DNA of 64,000 nucleotides from Canna indica (lineage: Eukaryota; Streptophyta; Magnoliopsida; Zingiberales; Cannaceae), in NCBI GenBank assembly GCA_034359265.1, contig CP136897.1, positions 21,446,001 to 21,510,000 of the forward strand, given 5' to 3'. A program made the position numbers and the translations under genes. The notes beneath the pieces are model-generated. The model was not told where the DNA came from. It made no database searches and worked only from the letters and a program-made list of their open reading frames with translations. Position 1 is the stretch's first letter. Every line of letters starts with the position of its first letter. Below, one piece after another: positions 31,181-43,325 of this stretch.

Positions 31181-34100
31181 TCAACTTGATTCTCTGGCTT
31201 CTTCAGGGTCATCATGGCTTCCAGACTCTTCATCTTCTTCACCTTGCTTTTTCTTGCTGATTTCTGAGCACATCTCGTCAATCAATGGCTTCCACAATCG
31301 AACTCTTGCGTTTATAAACCAATTCGAGACCTGATAGTGAATCTCATCCACACAGACACATTAATCTGCAATTCAAGAAACTACTTGCAAAAGAACTCTT
31401 ACAAGTTCTGCAATTGTCCTATTAGATTTGTGATGAAAAGAAGACAGTGTAGCATGCGACTATTTCAAGCTTTAAATTCATTTGCAACTTTTAGGCCTTG
31501 GCTGTAGATGTGGCAATGGGTCGTGCTTGCCGGACCCGGCACGATCCATATGTGCCCAAAGGGACGTGTTGGGCTCGTCCGTTGGGAACGTGGGCCGTGC
31601 TCGGTAGGGTTGTTCATGGGTCAAACCCGACTTAATGAATCCGAGAAATCGACCCGACCTGAATTAATCCCGTCGGGTAAACGGGCCGAGTAATCGGGCC
31701 GGATCGAGTTCAATTTATTCAAACCCGACTATAATCGGGTTGGGTCTCGGGTTTCAAGGTTTGGAACCTGATTACCCAAGACCCAATTACCCGATTACCT
31801 GATTAATTATATTTTTAAATTATTTTTTAAAAAATATATATTAAAAAATAAAAAAACTCGCTTGAGAAAGACGTGGGCTGCGACGGCCGGCATCTTCCCA
31901 AGAAAACGCGGCCACGCAACCCGCGTCTTATTGGGAAGACGCGAGCCACACAGCTCGTGGCTCGTGGCTCGCATCTTCCTAGGAAGACACGAAGACACGA
32001 AGACAGGTCGCGTCTTCCCAAGAAGGAAGATGACATATCTTCCTTCTTGGAAAAACGCTTGGGAAGATTGGTCGCGTCTTCCCAAGAAGGAAGATGACAT
32101 ATGTTCCTTCTTGGAAAAACGCTTGGGAAGACGCAATAGACACGCGTGAGAAACACTTTTTTTAAAATATATATTTGTTTTTAATTTTTTAACAGGTAAC
32201 TCGACTACCCGATTCGACCCGACCCGATTTCGGGCGGGGCGGGTCGAGTTCACAATTTTTTACCTAAAAATCCAACCGACCCGACCCGGTTGCTTGTTGA
32301 TCGGGTTGGGTCGATTTTTTCCCCAAACCTGACCCGACCTAACCCGTGAACAACCCTAGTGCTCAGCACGACACACGGGCCGAGCACGACATGTGCCCGT
32401 GCTGGTCCGTTTGGTGTAGGTCGACCTAGGCCTGGCGCGTGCCAGACCTAGGTTTGGTGTGTGCCAAACCCACCTGACGCGCGCTAGACCCAGTTCTGGC
32501 GTGCGCTAGACCATTAAAAAAATTAAAAATAAAGAAAAAAAATATGTGGGCTGGCCGGAGCCCGAAGGGGCGGGTCCCGTGTTGAGCTGGGCCGCCCCCT
32601 TGAGCAACCGGGCCGTGCCATGCATGGACCGAAGGGCAATGGGCCTGCCCGGGCTCGTGCACGGGCATGGCCCATTGCCACCTCTACTTGGCTGGGAGCA
32701 ATTGATTGCTCATTGTTGGTTATTCATTGCAAATTTAGCTGCAGCCATTGCAGACAACTGAAAACCCTCCAAGTATTCAATTAATTGTTTTCAATCTTGA
32801 AGAACTAGTTGATGCATTGATGGGTTCATTCTATACCTGGCTTCTTGTCAATCCACTTCTCAGTGCAAGTATATTTTTCTCACCATCGCTTGGGTACCTG
32901 ATAATTCAATAATGCATCATTGCTTCCTAGTAGATGCTCACTTTTGAGAAGGTCAGTGAGAGCAAAAACAACATATAACAACACTCACGGATGAGTAAAA
33001 TTTTGGAACATCCATGCGCGCAGCACCGATACTGATTTTTCTGGCAATCCTCGTTTAGGTCTCCAATCATTCCTTCTATCCTGCTGCAGAGCCCAGTGCT
33101 TCTGGATCATAGAAGACTCGATGCTTCTCACTCGTTCTTCCTTGCATTCAGGTTGCCGATTTGAACGAATTCTTCGAGTAATTCTTTCCCTGAGGTTCTC
33201 ATAAAGCATGTTGACTGTGTGAAGGGCAAACCCACAAAAGAATGGAGGAACAGCAGATTCAGTGGCATTGTTGAATACGCATATCACATTCTTCATTTCT
33301 TCTAAGCACTGGTTGTACTTAAGGTCAATCTAACCAAGAAGAAAAAGAAAAATTAACACTCACAATTACTTACTATCTATATATGAAAATTATGTAGCTG
33401 AAAGCACTGATGTAAAAAAGTCAACATACAGTTTGAAGCATGGTCAGTAGCTGAGACTTCTCTTTAGTAGTTTCAAGGCCTTGTAGATTTTTGAAATCTT
33501 TGGTTCTTGGTATATAAAGTCCTCTTTCACTGGAGCAACTGAGTGAGTGGTCCAGTTGGATGTAGCTTGCAACCTCAGAGAGTATTTGTTGAGTCACATG
33601 AAAGTATTTTGATCTCAACAGGCCCTGTATGTTAAGAGGACCAGTGCATGTAGAAAGCTCATGAGCACTACTAGGACAGTATTGATCATTTCCTACTTCA
33701 ATTCCAGTTCCTGATTGCATATCACCCAAAGAATTGTCTACCAGAGAGTAATCATCTAATTCACCTTCATGCCATCTACTATTCTGATTTAAGCATTGGT
33801 CAGGAACATTAAGCATTTTGTTCATGGAGGATTGGAAGGAGATAAGGCTGAGAGACAAATCATTTCTAGGATTACAGTAACTCCAGGAATCATGAGGCAT
33901 CGGGATTTCCTTAACATGATAAGACGGATGAACAATGCTTGTTGTTCTAGTAAATGGAACCTGATGATGAAGAGTTTGATCAGAACATGAGACTCCAGTT
34001 TTGGGTGATAAGACATGAGTTGTTTTCAGCTCTTCTTCCAGTGGAAATGAGGCAGAGGAAGAAAGGTTGACAGTGGAAAGATCTTCCTCTAAGCCAATGG

Positions 34101-34380
34101 TCTCTGACAAATTGTTGTGGAGTGGGATGGAAGATTCCACAGGATCATCAATTGTAGGGTATCCTAATGATGTCAGAAATGCACCATAGAATGTCAGAGG
34201 ATGATTGTTCTGGTCTTCTTTTTGCAAGAGTGGAAAATGCATATTGGCTGCAATTAGCTGTTCATGGAAGTGATGATGTTCACTACCTGACCTTGAAATA
34301 AAGGGTGATGAAATTGAATCCATGGAAACATGACCATTATCTGTTGCTGACAATACAGGACTCAGAGATTCTTTATCCAT
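31181..34380 (-). CDS. ATH1: BEL1-like (BELL/TALE) homeodomain transcription factor, ATH1-like, four exons
   Basis: Exons on the - strand are 34380-33430, 33329-32989, 32897-32837 and 31330-31181, all with GT-AG introns and compatible phases; the product is about 500 residues. The SKY box ([20 protein letters not shown]) is in exon 1. The BELL domain is in exons 1-2 ([12 protein letters not shown], then [12 protein letters not shown] and [17 protein letters not shown]). The TALE homeodomain spans exons 2-4: [20 protein letters not shown], the 61-bp exon [20 protein letters not shown], then [25 protein letters not shown], the NATE/AATE stretch and the short C-terminus favour ATH1 over other BELL proteins. 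ATH1 pairs with KNOX proteins in the nucleus and acts at meristem and organ boundaries and in flowering. Start: a stop lies just upstream of a GTG at 34422, so the first in-frame ATG (34380) is chosen; an upstream coding exon is not excluded. The last intron (31331-32836) holds nested hAT elements. Confidence 0.92.
31505..32686. mobile_element. Outer hAT-type MITE in the last intron of the ATH1-like gene
   Basis: Ends tagatgtggcaatggg and cccattgccacctcta, flanked by a perfect 8-bp duplication cttggctg (31497-31504 and 32687-32694). Interior rich in gggcc/ggccc and gtgctcgg motifs. It contains the second element at 31605-32358. Confidence 0.92.
31605..32358. mobile_element. Inner hAT-type MITE nested in the first
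   Basis: Ends tagggttgttcatggg and cccgtgaacaaccct(a), flanked by gtgctcgg (31597-31604) and gtgctcag (32359-32366), an 8-bp duplication with one mismatch. Subterminal cgacccga/tcgggt motifs are abundant. The centre (31860-32150) has a tandem and inverted structure built from cttcccaagaaggaagatgac and its complement. Confidence 0.92.
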
Positions 34381-34660
34381 CGAACAAGATTCTAATGAAC
34401 AGTCATATAAATATCTTTTCACTTAATAAATGAAGGTCTTGAATCATGTTCTCTTGGAGCTGCTTGTGAAAAGCTGGTTGAATAAAAGCTTCCTATGTAT
34501 GAAGCATAATCTACCAACAAAAATGAGCTGAGTCTTCTATTGCTATGCCTTCCAATGCGATTTGACATTGACATGTTCCTGCAAGAACTTAAACTTTTTA
34601 CTACCAAAACAAAAATAATGATGAATATTAGTATAGAATCTAAAGGAGATTATGCCATTA

Positions 34661-35100
34661 CTGTTGTGACAGAACCCTAATATAAGACAAAACAATAGAG
34701 AAACGGAGAATGAGAACAAGAAAACATAGGAATTTATGTGGTTTGGCTCAGTGTATACCTACATCCATGGGCGAAGATAGTGAATTCACTATATTATGAA
34801 GATTACAGAGATAATAGAAAGTATTCTCACAAATCCTCACACCACCGAACTCCATCTAGCAATTCCGTCTCTTCAACTCTCAAACACTAACTACAGCTCC
34901 AAATATATATATATATATATAGGCACCATACCGGGTCGAACCTCCAAGTCAAAATCGGGTCGGGTCCATACCTGGCGGGGGCTCCGCAACCGTGAGAAAC
35001 TAGTTCATGAGGCTCCTGCCAATGATGGATAAGGGGATGATCAATGTAGGTAGTTGTACCCTTGCACAAGGCTATTTCGGAGACTCAAAATCCTGGTATA
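34661..35100. repeat. Possible LTR fragment upstream of the ATH1-like gene
   Basis: Begins tgttgtgacagaaccctaa and contains gaatttatgtggtttggctc and tacatccatgggcgaagat, phrases common in Copia LTRs, plus a short (at)n run at 34903-34920. The right end was not fixed. It would lie in the 5' leader or promoter of the homeobox gene. Confidence 0.4.
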
Positions 35101-37110
35101 ATAGTTGTAATGAAGAAATACCATTCTGCTAAGGCTCAATCTTAATGATTAAAGTTCAATGAATGTTTTGTATTTTTTATTTTTTGAAATTGTTTCGTAA
35201 GATCTTTAGCCTTGTTTGAATAGGAGAGAACTGGGAAGAAGAGAAGCAAAATACCCTTCTCATTTGGTCTGGATAGAGAGACGAAAAGTTATTTTCTCCA
35301 CATCAACCAAGAGAGACATTTCCCCCCTTCATTTCCTTTCTCTTGTATCTAAACAAGGAAAGAGAACCATTCATTCTTTTCTCTTCTCTTTCTCTCCTTT
35401 TCTCTTCTCTTTTCCTCTTTTCTCTTCCACATTTTCTTTTATTGGTTATTCCCCTAATTACAAATTATTTCACATGTTATATATGTTTACATTGCAGATG
35501 CAATATGAAAGGGTAATCTCCTATCCAAAAAAAAATAAATGAAAGGGTAATCCCTGGGGCTCTTCTAAGGAAAAGGACACAAAGTTAGCAAACATATGTA
35601 AAGTGTGTAGGCAGGAAAAAGAAGCAGAACACAAACATTAGCTTGGAATGCAATAATTTAACAGTTCAGGCAAGAACCAAAGCAAACAAGGATTACTAAG
35701 AAAAGTAAGAAAAGTATAAGCTACAAATCACAAATCATGAGAAACTAGAGGATCATATGGTTACTTTGGTGGCCTAGTGCAGAAGAAGACAACCAAATAA
35801 TTTGAAAGTTAATGGTTTCAATGGCATGAGATTGAAAGATTGAAGTGTCATACATTTCTTTTCTGTCTTGTTGGAAAAATTAGGAAAAAAACATTTATAG
35901 ATATAATGTCATCAAAATCCAAAAGAATCTGAAAAACTGACATTATGCAATTGTCTGCAGATTGAACTTTTTCTTACATAAACATAAGAAAATAAGAGAG
36001 GCAGCAAATATGATAATAGAAATGAACCACCCCAAAATTGAATATGACTGACCTCTAATCAAGTAATATGAAAAGGGAAGATAGCTTGTAAAAATTATGA
36101 CAAATAAGGTCAAACAACTAAATAATAGAAAAAAACAAAATGAATCCATAGATGGAAAATGCAACTTAAAAGGCCAAGTGGAAAATGCAATATCAATTGA
36201 ACTGCAAATAAACAAGCCAATTAATTAACATGAACATTAGAACATACCTCGTGTATATAAAATGTACTATGGTGGTGCCATATGATAAGGCTCAAGCAAC
36301 TTCTTTTCATATCCTGAGCAAGAATCAGAGCAGTGGAAGACTACAATTAGATCACATGCTTTTATTTCTTTTAGAAGTTCCAAAGAGATCATCAAATAAG
36401 AAAACAAAGATTGGCAGCAGTGAATCATCTTACTAAGTCAAAATATCCATGAAGGAGATAAACTAAAAGCAAGTTCATCAGTGTGATCAACCCAACTCAT
36501 ATAAATAAAGACTTGGAGTTGGACTTGTTCAGTAGTGTTCTGATAATTGTTTCAGCACACCCCATAAAAGACCAAAAGAAAGGAGGCTAAAGCTGAAAAA
36601 GATATCATGCATGCATTAAGAATAAGGCCAAATGTAACAGTGCACCAAGCTGTACTCTCTGTTTGTGATTGATAAGTATTAATTTTGTGAAACAGTGTAT
36701 TCCCACAAGTATTAAACTCATTCATAGATATTATATTTACTTCATATTATTAATCTCCTAAAGAAAGCACCAAATAGACCAAAAGGTCTTTTTCCCCCAA
36801 CCTTTTTATCTTATCTAACTTGAGAAACAACACAAAACCTTCAGAAGAATCACGGGCAATCACTTCTATTCACCACCACCCACTATTCCACTAAATCCAA
36901 GCAAAATCTAAATTTGGGAGCATATAAATCTTTCTTTCAAATGTCAAAATTTGAAACCTCTGGCTCATCAATTACGGACATGAAATCAAGAAAGCATAGA
37001 GTAGGAGAGATAGAGGAGGAGAGGGCTGAGCCTGTACGTCATTGGGGAATAAAAACAAACAGGTTGCGATCGAGAGCTAGGGAAGAGGTGTCACCGTGTG
37101 AGAGCTTTAC
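35101..37110. other. Promoter or leader region of the ATH1-like gene, no coding gene seen
   Basis: Mostly A/T-rich. 35211-35365 (agccttgtttgaata ... tatctaaacaaggaaag) has short inverted ends and is probably a Tourist-like remnant, followed by a (ctttt)n-type pyrimidine run to about 35430. No open frame here resembles a known protein. Confidence 0.4.
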
Positions 37111-37237
37111 CTTCACAGCAGGCCTCTTAGGGCCCATCCTTCCTCTTCCCATATTGACTGCTTTGTCTTCCCCTCCACCTCTCCTCTCTGCAGCTATAAT
37201 CATCTCATCCAGGGTTATCTTCTCCTCAGCAACTGCT
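37111..37237 (-). other. Candidate exon with consensus splice signals
   Basis: On the - strand, ttgctcag precedes AGCAGTTGCTGAGG and GCTGTGAAG is followed by gtaaagct, so a 127-bp segment is bounded by good acceptor and donor sites. It is open in one frame (VAEEKITLDEMIIAAE, MGRGRMGPKRPAVK). It may be a leader exon of the ATH1-like gene 2.7 kb away, or part of an unrecognised gene. No family match was recognised. Confidence 0.3.
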
Positions 37238-38100
37238 CTGAGCAAGTGTTATATGAGAAAGAAAAAGTTACCACTCCTTTTGGCTCATGGAAGGTTTTGC
37301 TAGCTCAAAGTAGAAAATATTAGAAAATTATAACAGTAGAACTTGAAAAAGGCAGGACATTGTGATCTTACTGAATACTGAGCTGTTTTGGAACTTTAAA
37401 AGGGATTGGTGAACTATATATATATTTCATATATTAAATGAAAAATAATACCATTGTCTGGTAGACTGCATGCTGCCAGCTTTGCCTAATGCATGAGACA
37501 AGTCAGAGTTCAGGCTATCCAAATAGATGAAGATGCTATCATACAGTTTAAGTTAGGAGGATGTTGCTATCTTTTGGATCAAAAGCATGTTGCCATCATG
37601 CATGGTTGCAGGTATGTGGAATCTTGAAAATCTTTCCATTCCTCCATCTTCTCTATTTGCTTACAGTGAACAGGAAAAGAGATTAAAGATACATGAGCTA
37701 GCAGAGAGATGAGGTAAATTTTTGTGGATTTGATTTTTTATTTTAGTTTGGATTCCATGTAAAATATTTTTCTAGTTAGTTTTATGAAGTTCCCTATTTT
37801 TGTTCATTTTTTTACTATTAAATTGGGTTTAAATGCATAGAAAAGATGATTATGATGAGTTGTAAAAGGGATACAACTTCTTTGTAGGGGGCTTTATATT
37901 AGATCAAATTTACTTTGTTTGAATAACTATTAATTTCATAGATTTTTTTTTTTATCATGTGTACACCCGATAAAACTTCTTTATGATTTGTGGCATACCA
38001 CTTCAGACTCGAGCTCGGTTCGAGTTAGACTTCATATTGAATAGTGTATGCAGCCTAAATGGCAATCAAATGCAAACTAACTATAGGTGTGTAGCAAATT
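37238..38100. other. Non-coding stretch
   Basis: I see no gene, RNA or clear transposon here. Confidence 0.4.
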
Positions 38101-38117
38101 AAAATTAAACAATTGCC

Positions 38118-38335
38118 AACTGTGAATAGCACAGTTGGTGACAACATAATGTATGTTATCTCGAGATTTATGGTTCAAATTCTAGTATGATCATTTATTT
38201 TTAAAGCTAACTGTGGGTAGCACAGTCAGTGGCAACATATTGTATGTTGTCTAAAGATCTAGGGTTCGAACCCTAGTATGATAACCTATTGTGACTTTCT
38301 ATCTTTGTTTTAAAAAAATTAAAATTAAACAATTT
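38118..38335 (+). mobile_element. tRNA-derived SINE, two tandem tRNA-like heads
   Basis: Two related units lie head to tail (about 38118-38195 and 38207-38283). The second has a box A-like gtagcacagtcagtggcaac and a perfect box B ggttcgaaccc; the first has the same layout with a mutated box B (ggttcaaattc). After the second unit comes a short T-rich end (ctatctttgtttt) and an A-rich run. This is the head structure of a Pol III SINE, present here as a dimer or from insertion of one copy beside another. Confidence 0.65.
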
Positions 38336-39007
38336 ATAATTCAATATTGAGTAAGATAAGTAATAAGAACAACACAAGTTTTGCAACACTAACACAAGAT
38401 TTATGGTGGTTCTGCTTGAACCAAGCCCACATCCACTACCTAAAACACTCCGCTTAGCAAACTAAAATTAAGTGGTTCACAATTCAATACTGAGTAATTA
38501 TTAAGAACAACATAAGTAATGCAACACTGACACATATATAAGATTTATGGTGGTTCAGCTTTGAGAGCATGCATCCACTTCTTAAAGCATCTCGCTTAGG
38601 ATTTCAAGCAAATGCACTAGTAAATTTTTTTCCCAATATGATTTATAACACAAGGCTTATTCCTTTAATATTGAGAGTACCTTAAACACCTCAAGCTACA
38701 AGGAATTCTATACTAGCAACACAAGTAAACTAATGCTTCTACACCAAGATCACTACTCAAACTAGACCTAACTAAACCTAATAACCACATGCCTAACAAT
38801 ATAACAAGTAAGCATGTAAAATAAAGCAAAGTGCAAACAAGAGAGTGAAAAAGAATGCAAAAACTATTGTAGCTCACTTCCACAACTTTATAGCTCCATT
38901 AGATGTCTTTGGTGATGATTTAGAAGGGATTAAGTTAGGATTTTTGGTGGATATGCAATGGATTCACTCTTTGAAGGCTTAACACTATAGGTGGAGCCGC
39001 AACTTCT

Positions 39008-39215
39008 TTGGGTAGGCTGCTTATAGAAAATTTATGAACGAGTGGATATGAGCTTTAAGCAATATTTGAACATGGATAGAAACGGTATGGATATGAACAT
39101 GAATAGGAAAGGAATGGATATGAACATATTCATTCATTTTCTATCCATGTTCAGTCGCTTGAAGCTCATATTCACTCGTTCATAGAGATTTATATGGTCA
39201 GACTGCCCATATAAG
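39008..39215. mobile_element. MITE, copy 1 of a local pair
   Basis: The left end (gggtaggctgcttatagaaaatttatgaacgagtg) is the inverse of the right end (cactcgttcatagagatttatatggtcagactgccca). A second copy lies at 43120-43325. Confidence 0.72.
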
Positions 39216-39229
39216 TTTTTTTCCTTATG

Positions 39230-39539
39230 GGTGAGCATCGATCGGATAGAGTCAAAATCTGACTCGACCCGAATAACCCGAACTCGAATAAGGAGGCTCC
39301 TATATCACCCGATCGTACCCGAAGAGGATTTGAGAGCCCGACCCGATTAACCCGAATTATCTTTAAAAAAATAATAAAATAATAAAAAAACATAATTATG
39401 AAAATGCAAGAAATTTGAAATTATGAAAATAGTGAAAAATGTGAAAATAGTATTAAAAATATGACTACACTAAAAGTTGAACTCGTAACCTCATAATTTT
39501 TATTTCAATCAATCTAACCACCAAGCCAGCTCAGAAACA

Positions 39540-39617
<78 letters not shown>

Positions 39618-39800
39618 CGAGTCGGGTATATCAAGGTTTTCACCCAACCCGACCCGAATAAAGGATATGAAGTTCTCAAAATTCAGACCTGACCCGACCC
39701 GACTTAATTACCCGAATAATTAACTCGACCTGAATTGAATTTTCAAATCATTTTTTTTTAATTATTCGAGGTCTGTTCGGGTTTTTCTCCCCCCTACTTA
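39230..39800. mobile_element. hAT-type MITE-like element with a long (AT)n array
   Basis: Left end tatgggtgagcatcgatcgg and right end gtttttctcccccccta (reverse complement tagggggga) resemble hAT MITE ends; the interior is full of cgacccga/tcgggt motifs like the element at 31605. A pure (at)n array covers 39544-39616. The target duplication is not clear. Confidence 0.55.
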
Positions 39801-40596
39801 ACACTATTTAGGATATGTCTAAGGTAAGTACGAGAGGTTTAGGAAGAGAAATAAAGAAGCTTATATAGAAGTTGGGGTTGTCAATGACTAGGCAACACTA
39901 CAACAGTTAGAAAACTAGTTGTTGAAAAGTCTAACAAAATTCGATCAATGTTCGTTCGATCAATCTTCAGTCAAACTTCGGACGAATACCATTGTTTATT
40001 TACACATTAGGTTGGATGAGGGTTGGATAATGCTCAATTGACCGAACATCAACCCAACATTAGCCAAATTGTATGATAATAGGCAATTTCCAACATTTTC
40101 CATAAACGACTAATGTGGATATTTAAGTATGAAAATAAGTTCATATAAATTTAGAAACTTGTAGAATCATCACAATAAGATATCATCCTAACTTTTCCAA
40201 TTCTTCATTCTTTATTTAGTGTAATTTCTATTGATTTCTTGAATTTTCATATACATATCTTTTAAACCTAAAATTATTTGGAAATCATCCGTACAATATT
40301 TGTTATCATCAAAATAAGATCATAATATAAATTGAAAACCTTAGGCCCCGTAGGCACAATTAGTAATCATAAATAAGAATTTGATTGTGATTACCACCAA
40401 ACTAGAATATTAAAGTCCTCATTTTTTTTCTTCATTGAAAAAAATATGATCTCGCTCTAAATAAAAAATTCATTTAAATTATTAGATTTTAGTAATTTTT
40501 TCTTTCTTATTACTAACATAACGAAGAATATTATCTGCAACTCCAATCCCGAAGCTTAATCTAGATAAGGAAGATGATGTTGATCTATTTAAATCA

Positions 40597-41916
40597 GGAA
40601 AAATCATACTTTTGGTCCCCACAATTTGCTCCAATTTTGGTTTTAATCCTTATAGTTTCAAAATTTTAGTTTTAGTTCCCACACTTTATTTCCGTTTAGG
40701 ATTTGGTACATACCGTCACATGAGGCATAAACAGAGCTAACATGGATAACAGATGCTGACTGGACATTGTTGATGTGGAGCCTCTAGAGACCATTTTGTA
40801 AACTATAGGAACTAAAACTAAAATTTTATAAACTATGTGGACTAAAATCAAAATTTTGTAAACTATATGAACTAAAACCAAAATTCAAATAATTATTTTT
40901 CCTAATAAATATAAAAAAATCACAAGATATTTCTTTTAATTTTTTATAAATAATTATAATATTTAAAAAATATTAAAATTGAGCAAATTTTTTATAGATT
41001 AAGGTGATTTATTTTGAATTTTATTTTGAAAAGTGTAATGCGGGCATGTTTATATATTTAAAAGATTGATTTAATATTTACAAGTTTAATTTATTTTCTA
41101 TTTAAGAGACAAACATATGATTTCATATTTTTGCATTGAACACATTAATTGAACATGAAATATATTAATATTTTGTAGTATATTCTATATCTCTGAATAT
41201 CCCTTAACAATGCATACGAAGTCGTATCAATAACCTTGTATTATGGTGTTGCTACTACATCAAACGCATGGGAAATCGACATCTATTAGAGTGAAAATCA
41301 ACACTTTTTTGATATTCAAAATCTAATTTAAATCGCTTTGAATGCGCCAAATTAATTAGGATCAAAATGGAGGTGAGGATGTGAACAGTGAAGAGATGAG
41401 TAGATCAGGATAATAGATTTTAGAATTCTGCAACCACTGCAGAATTCACGTTAAATCAAGGTAATTAACGGATAAAAATTGACGCCTAATGTTAGCGTCG
41501 GTTTAAATCCATCCAAATTAACGTAAATTATTGTAGTGTGCTCAATTTTAATATTTTTAAATATTATAATTATTTATAAATAAATTTAAAAATATTTTGT
41601 GATTTTTATATTTTTATAAGAAAATAATAATAATTTGGTCCATATAGTTTACTTGAATTTTGGTTTTAGTCCTCGTAGTTTATAAAATTTTGATTTTAAT
41701 CCCCATAGTTTAAAAAGTTGATCCTTGCAGGTCCACTCAGCAATGTCCAGTCAACATCTGTTATCCATGTCAGCTCCGTTTAGGCCTCATGTGATGGCAG
41801 AGACCAAATCCTAAATGAAAATAAAGTGTGGGGACTAAAACCAAAATTTTAAAATTATGAGAAATAAAACCAAAATTCGAGGAAACTGTACATGGGGCCA
41901 AAAGTATAATTTTCCC
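40597..41916. mobile_element. Fold-back/MULE-like element with about 385-bp inverted repeats
   Basis: 40597-40990 is the inverse of 41540-41916 (shared phrases acttttggtcccca, gctgactggacattg, taaactat.ggactaaaa). The flanks tttaaatca (40588-40596) and tttaaacta (41917-41925) look like a 9-bp duplication with two mismatches. The 550-bp centre has no gene. Confidence 0.78.
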
Positions 41917-41929
41917 TTTAAACTACTGT

Positions 41930-43115
41930 AAACTTTGTTTCATAAATAGTATACATTTAAAATTTCATGTTTGTCTTTTTTTCAACATTATTATCTAATT
42001 ATCTGTAATATTATTCTAATCCTGTTTAGATACCATCTAATTTCATTCTTTGATCTAAGCATGAAGCTAAATAATTAATACAAAGAATACTTGTCCAATG
42101 TATAAATACTTTTCGTCGCAACAATTGTATTTTTAACCAAATGATGTTTACATAAAGAAAGTAATTGACTTATATATGTTAACTAAATGAAAAGAAGCTA
42201 AATAAGAAGTGGGGTAATAGATACGGGAAATTAAGTTCACTAGTAGCTTAGTAATTTCTTCGCACAAGCATTTTTTTAATTATAAATACGAGCAAGTATA
42301 TATATCCTTATACGATAAAGTTATTCAACCATTATGACAAATTGAATTCCATATAGTATTAACATCACAATTAATTTTTTTGTATGGTTTACTAAAAGAA
42401 TGCGATAATTTTTTTAATTCTTGTAACATGAGTTTTAAAGAACACATATAGTATTTCTTATATTTTCTAACACATGAATTAATTATTTTCTTGAACAAAT
42501 AGATAAGTACACAACAAGCACAATATATATGAAATAGTGTTGCATCAAATATTTGTTCCATTTTACTCCCCGCCCGCTCCAAACATCTATATATCAAGGA
42601 TGATGAAAAATGAGACAAATATCATCAAAGCACCGATACCCCCAAGGCTCCAATGGTTGAGTGTAGACCGATAATTGCTCCCAACTAGGTTGATGCGCAT
42701 CACAATAATTGATAAGGCTAGGGGCCACGAGCTAAGCGATTGTCGGTGTCCGAACTGTGATTAATACATCTTGCGTGTTGTGCATGCTAGACATGGCCCT
42801 ACCATGGTCGAGGTGGGCACAACTCGCGACCATCGGGGGAGTCTAGCTTGCTTGTTTGGCTCGACCTAAGCTAAATCAAGCGGAATTTGAGTGGCAAGCA
42901 TATTGGCTGAATTCAGCAAATTTTTCTAATATATAAAGGGGGAACCTATTGGTTCGAACCTATTGCCATCTCATATATAAAGGGGGAAAAAATCCCCCTT
43001 ACATAGGGGTAAGTCTCTTTTCAAGAAACTCCTAAAAATAGGATTGCTATAACCAAAGAGTATAACAAGAGTTTTCTAATATAAAACTCCAACATGTACT
43101 GATCACATATTAATA
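41930..43115. other. Non-coding stretch
   Basis: AT-rich to 42640; then a moderately GC-rich block (42640-42880) of unknown origin, and a short duplication of catatataaaggggg at 42928-42990. No gene is seen. Confidence 0.4.
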
Positions 43116-43119
43116 AGTG

Positions 43120-43325
43120 CAATTTCTATGGGCAGGCCGCCGATAGAAAATATATGTACGAGTGAAGATGGATAGAAAAAAAATTAACATGAATAGAAAA
43201 TGAATGGATATGAATTTATATTCATTTAATCATATTTATTCTCTTATTATTTATGTTCATTAATTCAGTCAAAGCTCGTACCCAGTCATTCATAAAAATT
43301 TCTATGGGCAGCCAGCAGATATAAG
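43120..43325. mobile_element. MITE, copy 2 of the local pair
   Basis: Starts tatgggcaggccgccgatagaaaatatatg and ends with the inverse phrase cataaaaatttctatgggcagcc. Same family as 39008-39215, 4 kb away. Confidence 0.7.

Larger units (their letters stand above)
38336..40360. repeat. Decayed Sirevirus-like LTR with inserted MITEs
   Basis: Pieces such as gatttatggtggttc...ccacatccactacctaaa...ctccgcttagc, present twice at 38390-38460 and 38525-38600, resemble the Sirevirus LTR at 15420-15480. The end near 40300 (tatttgttatcatcaaaataag ... ccttagg) matches its outer end. MITEs lie inside at 39008 and 39230. Edges are uncertain. Confidence 0.45.

Noticed and set aside
34378..34422. Extending the ATH1-like protein to the GTG at 34422
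   Set aside because: GTG is not a usual plant start and a stop precedes it; the ATG at 34380 is the first in-frame ATG of the exon.
38207..38283. A functional tRNA gene
   Set aside because: Box B is perfect but the tRNA arms and anticodon loop do not form well and the unit is tandemly repeated, so a SINE is more likely.
42640..42880. SINE or tRNA-like element
   Set aside because: A ggttcgaacc motif occurs nearby at 42950 but no matching box A at proper spacing was found.
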